Positions 55,804-64,000 of a stretch of DNA of 64,000 nt are shown here, piece after piece. The translations under genes were made by a program, and so were the position numbers. Source of the stretch: Flaccisagitta enflata (lineage: Eukaryota; Chaetognatha; Sagittoidea; Aphragmophora). Location: assembly GCA_965153355.1 (NCBI GenBank), contig OZ231126.1:101928001-101992000 (forward strand). The letters are read 5' to 3'. The notes below the pieces were generated by a model. It was not told the DNA's origin and ran no database searches. It was given only the letters and a program-made list of their open reading frames with translations. Within the stretch, counting starts at the first letter, position 1, and each line of letters starts with the position of its first letter.

Positions 55804-56040
55804 TACCAGCGCCACCAATGCCACCAGCACCACCAGAGCCACCAACACCAACCCCGACGCCACCGCCAATGCCACCGCCACCAATGCCAACACTACCAAC
55901 GCCAACAGCTCCAACGCCATTCACGCCACCAACACCACCGCCGCTACCAAAGAGACCCAAGCCACCAAAATTAGCGACACCATCAACTCGATCAGGCAAG
56001 CCGCAATCTGTAATGTATGTTCGATTGCGGGAGCAAAATT
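55804..56040 (-). CDS. Glycine-rich coding stretch, upstream part
   Basis: Reads RTYITDCGLPDRVDGVANFG and LGLFGSGGGVGGVNGVG, then V/I/G-rich repeats to GGAGGIGGAG at the MITE edge. With the MITE and one TA removed, the two Gly-rich frames do not join in phase. Either an indel is present or the real exon structure differs. Confidence 0.35.
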
Positions 56041-56060
56041 AAATTTGCTCTGGAAGTATA

Positions 56061-56246
56061 ACAAAGCCGTATACACGGCTACCGTAGTTGTGTGCGGGTT
56101 GGCTAACCAAATAGTTGGGCAGGAATGGTAATGCAAACAATGCCTAAAACACCAAAATAAACAAAATATTACCGACCAATGGATGGACCGACCACACGAC
56201 CGGCCGACATAGCGGATTATAGAGTCGCATGCATACAACTGAAATA
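56061..56246 (+). mobile_element. Family A repeat
   Basis: AACAAAGCCGTATACACGGC, GTTGTGTGCGGGTTGGC, ACCGACCAATGGATGGACCG core, TAGCGGATTATAGAGTCGCA and TGCATACAACTGAAAT end. Confidence 0.6.
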
Positions 56247-56510
56247 TTGATATTATCACTCTTTCCTCTTATTAAAACAAAAATTTAGTGAAATTAAGCC
56301 ACCCCTAATGTTAGATAACCATACATTCTGCTGAAATCAAATGATTCGAACTGCAGAATTACCCAGAGAAAAAAAAACGGAAACGCGAAAAAGAAATAAA
56401 TAAATTAAAAAGAGATAAAGAAAAAAAAACAATACCTTCGTCAGTTGGCTGACGGAAACCAACAAACGTAATTATCTGAATCCTTGTTATCACTGAGATA
56501 TGTATTAATA
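56247..56510. other. Short unassigned AT-rich spacer
   Basis: Nothing recognised. Confidence 0.4.
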
Positions 56511-56512
56511 GT

Positions 56513-57102
56513 CGCAAAAGCGTTACATGGTCAGCGGTACCCGATGCCCCTAAGTTAGTGTATGTGGGAATGAGATTATGAGAGGGGCAGCGGCCCTGGA
56601 GGGGCCGATGACCCATGATTCCACCTAGGACAATTTTCTCCGGTTTGTGAAGCTGGTTAGGAGGGCTGAGAGGCCTGATTTTGGCTCTGAAAGGTCTGAT
56701 TTAGGGTGTGAGAGGCGTGGTTTGGGGTCTGAGAGGCTTGATTTGGGGTTTGAAAGGCCTTATTTGGGTCTGGGGGTCTAATTTGGGGTCTGAAAAGCCT
56801 GACATGGGGTCTGAGGCCTGATTTTGATCTGAGAGGCCTAACTTGGGGTCTGAGAAGCCTGATCTGGGGTCTGGGAGGCCTGATTTGGGGTGTGAGAGGC
56901 TTGATTTGGGGTCTGGGAGGCCTGATTTGAGGTCTGAGAAGCCTGATTTGGGGTCGAAAAGGCCTGATTTGGGGTCTGAGAGGCTTTTTTGAGGCTTGGG
57001 GGAGGGGGAGACAGACGGACGGACGGACGGAAAATGAAAACCGGAGAAAATTGCCCTATGTGGAATCATAGGTCATCAGCCACTCCGGGGCCACTGCCCA
57101 TA
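56513..57102. mobile_element. Family B foldback array element, copy 3
   Basis: Left end GTCGCAAAAGCGTTACATGG...GGGGCAGCGGCCCTGGAGGG-GCCGATGACC. Array 56665-56995 of GGTCTGAGAGGCCTGATTTG units. Then (GACG)n, and the right end CTATGTGGAATCATAGGTCA, CCACTCCGGGGCCACTGCCC. The inverted termini also share CAATTTTCTCCGGTTT. Confidence 0.8.
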
Positions 57103-57149
57103 AGGAAAACGGGTTAGAATATTATTGTGGACAGATGAGCAGGAGCACA

Positions 57150-57231
57150 CATACTGACATACACATAAACACACATACCAACAAACGTATGCACATACAA
57201 AAACAAATACATAAACACCACACAAATGCCA

Positions 57232-57322
<91 letters not shown>

Positions 57323-57606
57323 ACACACAATGAAACACAAACTCGAACACACACACGCGCAAACACAAAAACACACACAAAACACAGACAAACACAAAAA
57401 CACGAACACACACACACTCAAAAACACACCCAAACACACACACACTCAAAAACAAACAAACACACACACACACTCAAAAACACACACAAACACACACTCC
57501 CCTACACACACACCTACACACACAACTACACACACACACACACAAACACGCACAAACACACACACACGGATGCACACACACACACACATACACATACACA
57601 CACACA

Positions 57607-57679
<73 letters not shown>

Positions 57680-57977
57680 ACGCACACACACACACACACA
57701 GACGCACAAACACACACAAAGAAACGCGAACACACACACACAAACACACACATGCGCAAACACAAAAACACACACAAAAACACACACAAACATACACATA
57801 CACTAACACACAAACACACACACACACACACACTCAAAAACACATACAAACACACACACACTCAAAAACAAACACAAACACACACACACACACACACTCA
57901 AAAACACACACAAACACACCCACCCATACACAATCACCTACACACACACACACACCCACACAAACACGCACACTGAT

Positions 57978-58064
<87 letters not shown>

Positions 58065-58110
58065 AACACACACATACAAACACACACATACAAACACACA
58101 AATACACACA
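57150..58110. repeat. Compound (CA)n array, ~960 bp
   Basis: CA runs interrupted by AAACACACAC, CTCAAAAACACAC and similar pieces. A ~430-bp block (57335-57580) recurs in altered form at 57720-57980, so the array contains a higher-order duplication. The T/H-rich and C/V-rich frames are artefacts. Confidence 0.92.
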
Positions 58111-58385
58111 TAAAAGCAGGTATCGAGTTGAGAAAAAAGCATCCCAAAAGTCAACATCTGCAGTACTGCCAGTAGGTCCGTGAACGTGATCCATCTGAAT
58201 TTGATGTCATTGGATCGCCCCGCGGAATTTGGGACAGGGGGCGATTTGGGAGGCAATTTGGGGGGCGATTTTTTTAGGCCGCCAAACGTGATTTGGCAAT
58301 GACATTGGTAGCTTTGGTGAACTCATTTTACCACGAGACATGTGTTTTCTTTCCTAATTTGTCACTGTTGAAAGGATATTGATGA
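58111..58385. other. No gene recognised
   Basis: Includes GGGGGCGATTTGGGAGGCAA followed by GGGGGGCGATTT. Confidence 0.4.
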
Positions 58386-58604
58386 AAACAAAGTCCTCAA
58401 TAAAATGTGCCCCAGGAGCATTTGCGAGGCAAATTTAATACAATGTTCCTCTCTGTCTCTGTCTTGCTCTCTCTGTCTCTCTCTCTCTCTCTAATTGAAA
58501 TCGCCCCGCCACTGGGAGGCATTTGCGGGGCAATTTTAAAACATTGTTTTGCGACACATCCACATGCATTCTCTCTCTTTCTTTCTCTCTCTATCTCTCT
58601 CACA

Positions 58605-58649
<45 letters not shown>

Positions 58650-58704
58650 GCCGCTGGGAGGCAATTGCGGGGCAATTTTAAAACATTCTTTTGAGACACA
58701 TGCA

Positions 58705-58753
<49 letters not shown>

Positions 58754-58835
58754 GAATTTGACCCGCCACCGGGAGGCACATGCCGACATGTGCGGGGCAA
58801 TTTTCCAATACTCTTTTGCCACACATCAATGTGCA

Positions 58836-58886
<51 letters not shown>

Positions 58887-58905
58887 ATTGAATCTGCCCC
58901 GCCTT
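58386..58905. repeat. Four tandem units of ~75-bp unique block plus (TC)n
   Basis: Each unit has a CCGCCAC(T/C)GGGAGGCA block, GCGGGGCAATTTT, then CTTTTG.GACACAT, then a TC run. Unit starts are near 58386 (diverged), 58503, 58649 and 58760. The TC runs differ in length between units, so the microsatellite is part of the duplicated unit. Confidence 0.75.
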
Positions 58906-59600
58906 TAGAAATTTTAAAGCTGCTTGTTCACAGATACCCACTTCGAAGTACTATAGTCACAGGGTCTTTGAAGCTGGTATAACTTTTTAAAAATGTTTAA
59001 GCCTGGAGACTTTATTTTTTTCACTATATATATATTTCTGAGCAAATCTTGACCAAAAACAAAAAAATTGGTTGGGAAATTTTTAAAATATTTACATTTT
59101 GTACCTCCACAATGTACAGTTCATTGAATTGTTCTATTTTTTTGAACAATCAACCTTGTTTTGCCCGTAACTTTTGAACGAATTGAGCTAGAAATGCCAG
59201 ATTGGTCCCATTTAAGAGATCTTTTCGAGATCTTTCCAACCGTCACCAATTTTTTTGTAAATCCGCTCAAAAATAACTGAATTACAACCTGTCAAACATC
59301 ACCAATTTCATGGGGATTTTGAAAGTTTCCCATTTTTCAAGAGTTTCACTTGTTTTGCTTGGAACTTTTGAACGACTAAAGCTAAAAATACCAGATTGGT
59401 CCCTTTTTAAAAGAATTTTTAAAGATTTTTGTCTACGTCATCAATTTTTGTGTGAATCTATTAACAAATGATACGAGTTTTGACTATTTAAGGTGAAAGT
59501 TGAGTCGTTGAGCTTGAGGCATAATGAAGTTGAGTCGTTGAGCTTGAGGCATAAGGACCGCCAGCAGCAACGGCAACAACACTGACGTCAATGCGTTCAT
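58906..59600. other. AT-rich sequence with MITE-type words
   Basis: ACTTTTGAACGAATTGAGCT then AGAAATGCCAGATTGGTCCC (59170) and a second version at 59370 resemble interiors of the TA-flanked MITEs. A 30-bp direct repeat (AAGTTGAGTCGTTGAGCTTG) stands twice at 59497-59555. Confidence 0.4.
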
Positions 59601-59622
59601 ATGGGTGGCCACCAGCGGCACC

Positions 59623-59640
59623 CTGAGCATTTTTGCTCAG
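59623..59640 (+). promoter_or_regulatory. Conserved hairpin, second Penelope-like tail
   Basis: CTGAGCA-TTTT-TGCTCAG; covaries with the hairpin at 10043 (A-T pair to G-C). Confidence 0.55.
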
Positions 59641-59803
59641 TCTCTCTCTCTCTCTCTCTCTCTCTCCTTTGTCTCCTCCATTCTCTCCATTATCTCCATT
59701 ATCTCCATTATCTCTGGGCTTTTGCCTTTATTTCCTTCCTTCTTCTTCTTTCTCTCTTCCATATTTCCATATTTCCTTATCTCTGTCTCTTTTCCCTTAT
59801 TTC

Positions 59804-59849
59804 TTTTCCGACTGATGAAGATTCGTGTACGGATCGAAAATTTTCGGAT
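59804..59849 (+). ncRNA. Hammerhead-ribozyme motif in Penelope-like tail
   Basis: Core CTGATGA at 59812-59818. Stem II GATTC-GTGTAC-GGATC (5 bp with a G-U pair), then GAAA at 59835-59838. Outer TCCGA (59807-59811) pairs with TCGGA (59844-59848) as stem I. Stem III is only one or two A-U pairs, which is as short as reported minimal hammerheads in Penelope-like elements. The site of self-cleavage would fall in the TTTTC just before the 3' stem I strand. All invariant core bases seen are intact. Confidence 0.65.
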
Positions 59850-60009
59850 TCAATTTTCACCATCGTTGATATTTGTGTCCAAATACAATCATTATGAGTT
59901 TTGACTAGTCAAATATGAGAAATATCCCACCGCCACCACCTTTTTTCACAGTCTGATTCTTACTGAAGATGCATCTTTGAATCCTAACATCTGTAAATGA
60001 GACTTTATA

Positions 60010-61700
60010 CGTCTATTTGTTCATCTGCAGTAGCAGCGGCAGATGAACAGGAAAAAGTCCTGTAAAACACAGGACAGTGGGACTTTTGTTAGCTTGTCTT
60101 TGTCTGTCAATTTTTTTGTTCTCTAATCAGGCCACCCAGGTCTCAAGTCACGCCTCTAAAGACTAAAGACTTAAATTAGGTCTCTCAGGCCTCGAATCTG
60201 CCCTTTCAGTCCATAAACCAGACCTTACAAACCTCAAATCCAGCCTCTCATGCTTCAAACCTGCGCTTTCAGGCCCCAATTCAGCCCTCTCAGGCTGCAA
60301 ATCTGCCCTCCTTGTCCTCAAAACATGCCTCTTGGGGCTTGGGCCTTAGATAACCACGGCGTCAATAAAAATGGCCACCATGTTCAATTTGCTGCTGTGA
60401 GTTCAATTTTTGGACTAGCTTCATAATTTTTGAGATGGTGATAATATTTTGAATTTCTGACTTAGCAAAAAATCAGAATTCAAAAAGTTAATATTTGTGT
60501 CCGCAGCATTAATTTTTGTGAACAGTTTTCTAATTCAAATTGATCGATAACTTTTTACAATGATTCTTTTTAGAACTTTAAAAAATGACTTTTTTTTTAT
60601 CATTGTATTTGAATTTTTCAAAGATGAAGAAAGTATAAATGATATTTGATCCAGCAAAAAAATCAGAACTCAAAAAAGTTAATTTTTGTGGTCACAGTAA
60701 TGATTTTGAAACAAGGGAGTAAAATAAGTTTTTGATGAAATTTTTTTACTAACTTCAATTTTTTACGGTGAGCTCAATTTTTTACGGTGAGCTCATTTTT
60801 CAACTATTTTCACAATTTTTTAGGTGTAAATAGTTCATCAAATTTCCGACTAACCAAAAAAATCAAAACTTAAAAGTGTTGATTTTTGCGCTACTTTTTT
60901 GTTGATTTTACTGAAAATGTGTGTAATCATCTCTTAAACACCTGTTGTCCCACCTCTTTAATGAAATAATTTTGTGAAACAGGGGCAATTTTAACAGTTT
61001 AACAATTCATTGACCTGCTGCAAAAATCAGAACTCAAAAAAGTGTATTTTTGCGCTTGTGGCATGATTTTTTGTAAAACATTACAAAAACAAAAAAATGC
61101 AAAAAAAAGTGATTCGGCAGTTCATATATGGATGCCTTTCACAAAAATTGATGCCTGAGGTACATTTGTAGACTTTTTTGAGTTCTGATTTTTTCTCTGA
61201 GCCAGAAATTTGGAGTTCTACTACCACCTCAAAAATTTTGAAGCTAGTCAAAAAATTGAAATCAGGAGAGGGGGTTTGAATAGGCGGCCATTTTTATTGA
61301 CGCCATGGTTAATAGCTCTCAGACCTCAAATCAACCGTCTAATTTGAGGCCTGAGAGGGTTTATTAAATTATTTGAAGCATAAGAGGGCAGATTTCAGTC
61401 CTGAGAGGGCCTGGGGGGTCGGATGGATGGATGGACGAACGAAAATCCCCTGTGTCCTACTGCCCTGCCTCTCATTCTGATTTACAACCATGCAAAGCAG
61501 GGCAACGGGTATCGCTGACCACATATTGCCCCTGGGCGACCTGTTTGGGGTATGAGACGGCTGATCTGTGGCATGACAGGGCTGCTCAGGGGCCTGAGAG
61601 AGTTGATTTGAGGTCTGAAAGGGCAGATTTAAAACCTTAGGTGGCTGATTTGAAGCCTGAGGAGGTTGACTTGAGACCTGAGGGTACTGACTTGAGGGCT
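60010..61700. mobile_element. Family B array element, diverged, interrupted by a MITE
   Basis: The left end is near GCAGTAGCAGCGGCAGATGA, and GTCCTGTAAAACACAGGACA is a self-complementary block. Array units run in reverse sense (GCCTCTCAGGCTTCAAA-like) at 60130-60350 and 61312-61400. A closing G-run/GGATGGATGGAC follows, then CAGGGCAACGGGTATCGC and a second short array to ~61690. The MITE at 60353-61309 splits the first array. Confidence 0.45.
60353..61309. mobile_element. TA-flanked MITE, 957 bp, nested in an array
   Basis: Termini ACCACGGCGTCAATAAAAAT / ATTTTTATTGACGCCATGGT, then GGCC. TA at 60351-60352 and 61310-61311. Long diverged inner arms (AATTTTTGGACTAGCTTCAT / TTTTGAAGCTAGTCAAAAAA). 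The interior repeats AAATCAGAACTCAAAAAAGT several times. Confidence 0.82.
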
Positions 61701-61715
61701 GGGAGGGACAGAATA

Positions 61716-62125
61716 CTACTCGACTCAATAAAAAAGCCGCACTTTTAAATGGCAAATTGTCATACTAAATTTAAAAAAAACTGATTAAAATCTTAGACCA
61801 TTAGAAAGCTCTTGAAAAGATCTTTCATTTGGCGCCAATCTGGTATTGCTATCTTTTTTCATTTAGAAATGGCATTAGTTTGAGTAAAAATGTTGCCTAT
61901 TTCAGTTTCGCAATCCCTATGAAAAAAGTGCATTTTACCAAAATAGTGCTTATCTTTGCAGAGCTCTAGCTCCTAAACCGTTTGAGATACAGATCTGGGA
62001 TTGGTCTAGAATGAAAGAAAATTCAAAAATCTTTCAAATGACTATAACAGAAAAATTTTCAAACAATTTTTTTTTCTTATACATCAATTCAAAACAGGGT
62101 GCGGCTTTTTTTTTGAGTCGAGTAG
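61716..62125. mobile_element. TA-flanked MITE, 410 bp
   Basis: Termini CTACTCGACTCAATAAAAAA and TTTTTTTTTGAGTCGAGTAG, continuing GCCGCAC/GTGCGGC. TA at 61714-61715 and 62126-62127. Inner CGTTTGAGATACAGATCTGG, ATTGGTCTAGAATGAAAGAA is the reverse complement of sequence in the MITE at 18736. Confidence 0.82.
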
Positions 62126-62127
62126 TA

Positions 62128-62740
62128 GTCGCAAAAGAGTCAAATAGCCAGCGGTATCTGTTGCCCCACTGTGAGTTTCTGTGGATGTGTGATGCTGAGA
62201 GGGGCAACGGCCCTGAAGGAGCCAATGACCTATGCTTAATAAGCTTTGAGGCAATAGGCTTGAATTTGAGCATCATTAATGGAATTTGAGCCTTGAAGCT
62301 GTGATTTGAACCTCAAAGCTGTGATTTGAGCCTCAAAGCTGTGATTTGATCCTCAAAGCATTGTTTTGAGCCTTAAACCTGTGATTAAAGCCTCGTTGCT
62401 GGGATGTGAGCCTGGAAGCTGGGATGTGAGCCTGGAAACTGGGATGTGAGCCTTCAAGCTGGGATGTGACTCTTGATGCTGGGATGTGAGTCTTGATGCT
62501 GGGATTTGAGTCTTGAGGGTGGGATTTGAGTCTTGAGGCTAGGATTTGAACCTGAAGTATGGAATTTGCGCTTCAAGGATGGGCTTTGATCCTCGAGAAT
62601 GGGATTTCAGCCTCAAGGCTAGGAGTTTGGCCTCAAGACTGGGATTTGAGCCTCAATACTGGGATTTGAGCCTTGAGGCTGGAATTTGAGCCTTGAGGCT
62701 GGATTTTGGGCTTTGAAACCGGGGGGGGGGATGGAGAAGG
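62128..62740. mobile_element. Family B relative with GGGATTTGAGCCT units
   Basis: Left end GTCGCAAAAGAGTCAAATAG, GAGAGGGGCAACGGCCCTGA, GCCAATGACCTATGCTTAAT. More than 20 units of ~20 bp (GCTGGGATTTGAGCCTCAAG) from ~62240 to 62715, then a G-run. No inverted right terminus was found; gag-like coding follows. Confidence 0.6.
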
Positions 62741-64000
62741 AGGAGAAGAAGAAGAAAATTGACTAGATCCCAACTCGTAACTAAATTAATAGTATATTCC
62801 ATCTCCCATGTTGAGCTTGAGGCATGTAACAAAAATTACTTGGGTGTGCATTTCATCTGTGAATCCTGTCACTTCGGCGTCTGTGACAGTTGTCTTCACC
62901 TCTTCGCAATTACGGGGAATAAGAGGTTTGCAAAGAGGCCTGATTCCGAGTCTGCGAACGATCTGAAACAGCGTTGGGACAACTACAAACCGCCGTCGCC
63001 AATCAAAAACGACAATTTTCATCGCGGATCCTTCGACCCATCGAGTGGCGAGTTTTTTCAAGGAAACGGAAGAAGCGAAGCTGCTTCGGGGGGAGGAGGA
63101 GGAGGAGGAGATGACGGAGATGACGGTCGCTCCAATTGGAAAAACGAGGACGACGACGGAAAGAATAATGATCGAAAATTCAACAACGGAGGAAATAATT
63201 GGCGACCTCCTGGAGATGACAATGGTGGCTTCGATCCACGTCGGCCGTCATACAACGATCCGCGTCAACCATCTTTCGACGGTGGAAATCGCAACTCGAC
63301 GACTAAAGCGCAGTTGGAGCGATATAATGATCTAAAGATAAAAAGTTTGATTCTTGGTCCGCAGAAAAAATACAAGACTGGCGACGATCTTCGTGAGTGG
63401 ATAACATCAATACAAATAGCCGTTCAGTGGCTTCAACTTACTGAACATGAGGCTAGAATGTATATCTACTCACACATTGAAGATCTGGCTGTCAAGTCTT
63501 CCGTCAAGCATGTGATGCGCGAACATCAGTCGGCACCTTTAGCGGAACTCATTGTTTATCTTCAGATTCATCTCGGCGCCAAGTCACGCGCGATTATTCT
63601 AGCCGAAGCAAGAAACATATGTCGAAAAAACAATGAAGCAGTTCCGCCGTATTCATTACGGGTTCGCGACATATTTGAGAAGAAGGTGTTAACGGATCCA
63701 AATGGACCGGAAGTCATCAAAACTGAATTCTACCAAGTAGAAATGTTACAAGCCTTTTATCGAGGTTTGCGATCCCGGTTCTTTATGGATGAGTGCCTGA
63801 AAGCGGGATGCAAAGACCTAAAAGAGGCGGTCATTTGCATTTCGAACGTTGTAGCTTGCCAAATTGAGCTGGACAATGTCCCCAATCAAGAAAAGGACAT
63901 TTCATTGAATAACGACAAAGAATTGCATCTGCATCCCGAGAAAGGAACGTTCTACGTAAACAACCTGTTCCAAGTCGGCGAGTTGAACTTTGACGGTGAA
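62717..64000 (+). CDS. Gag-like polyprotein, open to window end (partial)
   Basis: One frame is open from the stop at 62714-62716 to base 64000, over 420 codons, with no in-frame ATG near its start. It may therefore begin in an upstream exon or have lost its 5' end. Order: a possible zinc-binding patch HFICESCHFGVCDSC near 62850; a G/D/N/R-rich linker (GGGGGGGDDGDDGRSNWK, GNNWRPPGDDNGGFDPRRPS) at 63060-63290; then an all-helical part resembling a retrotransposon capsid: DDLREWITSIQIAVQWLQLT, SAPLAELIVYLQIHLGAKSR, YSLRVRDIFEKKVLTDPNGP, YQVEMLQAFYRGLRSRFFMD. The W..SI..A, ..EL..YL...F and F..GLR pattern is that of Ty3-like or related gag. No LTR or primer-binding site is seen upstream, where a family B array lies. 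It could be a domesticated gag. Confidence 0.6.

Larger units (their letters stand above)
59600..59900 (+). mobile_element. Penelope-like element 3' tail (UTR only)
   Basis: GCGGCACCCT, hairpin, (TC)n, CCATTATCTCCATTATCTCC, then a CTGATGA...GAAA motif and ATTTGTGTCCAAATACAATC. Same order as the tail behind the GIY-YIG remnant at 10021-10260. There is no coding part; it is severely 5'-truncated. Confidence 0.6.

Noticed and set aside
57076-58256. Frames of T/H or C/V repeats over 200 aa
   Set aside because: Translation of CA/GT dinucleotide arrays.
62786-63061. 91-codon minus-strand frame with W/R-rich centre
   Set aside because: Antisense of the gag-like frame, which has far better coding character.

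Overview
This window looks like a repeat-saturated stretch of an invertebrate animal genome. Coding sequence is broken into short exons with GT-AG introns. There are CR1/L2-like LINEs, a BEL/Pao-type integrase, Penelope-like tails, foldback MITEs and very many microsatellites. Nothing bacterial, organellar or viral in layout was seen, and no tRNA or rRNA gene was recognised. The taxon cannot be fixed from sequence alone. The (GACG)n-cored, palindrome-ended short repeats recall the microsatellite-bearing 'pearl'/Helitron-like elements described in bivalves, but that is only an analogy.

Layout. 1-4966: a ~5 kb putative DNA transposon with ~135-bp inverted repeats, holding a decayed, spliced, minus-strand transposase-like gene. 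5492-6348: a two-exon, frameshifted KMT5A/PR-Set7-like SET-domain gene (minus) whose intron is a (TTG)n array. 7.7-10.2 kb: a LINE remnant, a foldback MITE and a Penelope-like GIY-YIG tail. 10.9-14.5 kb: three phase-compatible plus-strand exons of an unrecognised gene, with a minus-strand BEL/Pao integrase piece inside its second intron. 16.8-18.7 kb: a LINE reverse transcriptase with one in-frame stop. 18.7-21.4 kb: MITE and palindrome-ended repeats. 21.45-23.16 kb: a second unrecognised multi-exon plus-strand gene, followed by a frameshifted LINE RT. 24-34 kb: MITEs, a 617-bp palindrome, microsatellites and a repeat swollen by 10-14-bp satellites. 34.5-37 kb: a 2.5-kb G-rich minisatellite. 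38.6-42.4 kb: a minus-strand two-ORF LINE, with the probable N-terminal half of its ORF1 displaced to 46.8-47.6 kb. 49.3-50.9 kb: a split SGNH-hydrolase-like sequence. 51-58 kb: huge microsatellites and a glycine-rich coding stretch split by a MITE. 59.6-62.7 kb: a Penelope-like tail with a hammerhead-type motif and nested array elements. 62.7 kb to the end: an open gag-like reading frame running off the window.

Three unnamed repeat systems stand out. (a) At least 14 palindrome-ended copies share AACAAGGCC-type starts and GTCGCG...CGCGACTAAAA-type ends around a variable core. That core is a GACG/GACC microsatellite or, in two copies, a long 10-14-bp satellite. (b) A foldback family has ~65-bp inverted termini (GGGCAGCGGCCCC...) that bracket 20-21-bp tandem arrays. 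(c) Several ~400-960-bp MITEs are flanked by TA, differ completely at their termini and partly share internal sequence. The first two families look like sources of satellite DNA.

Coordinates of exons and repeat edges were worked out by eye. Splice sites are inferred from GT/AG plus reading-frame continuity, not from transcripts. Family names rest on remembered motif patterns, not on a database search.
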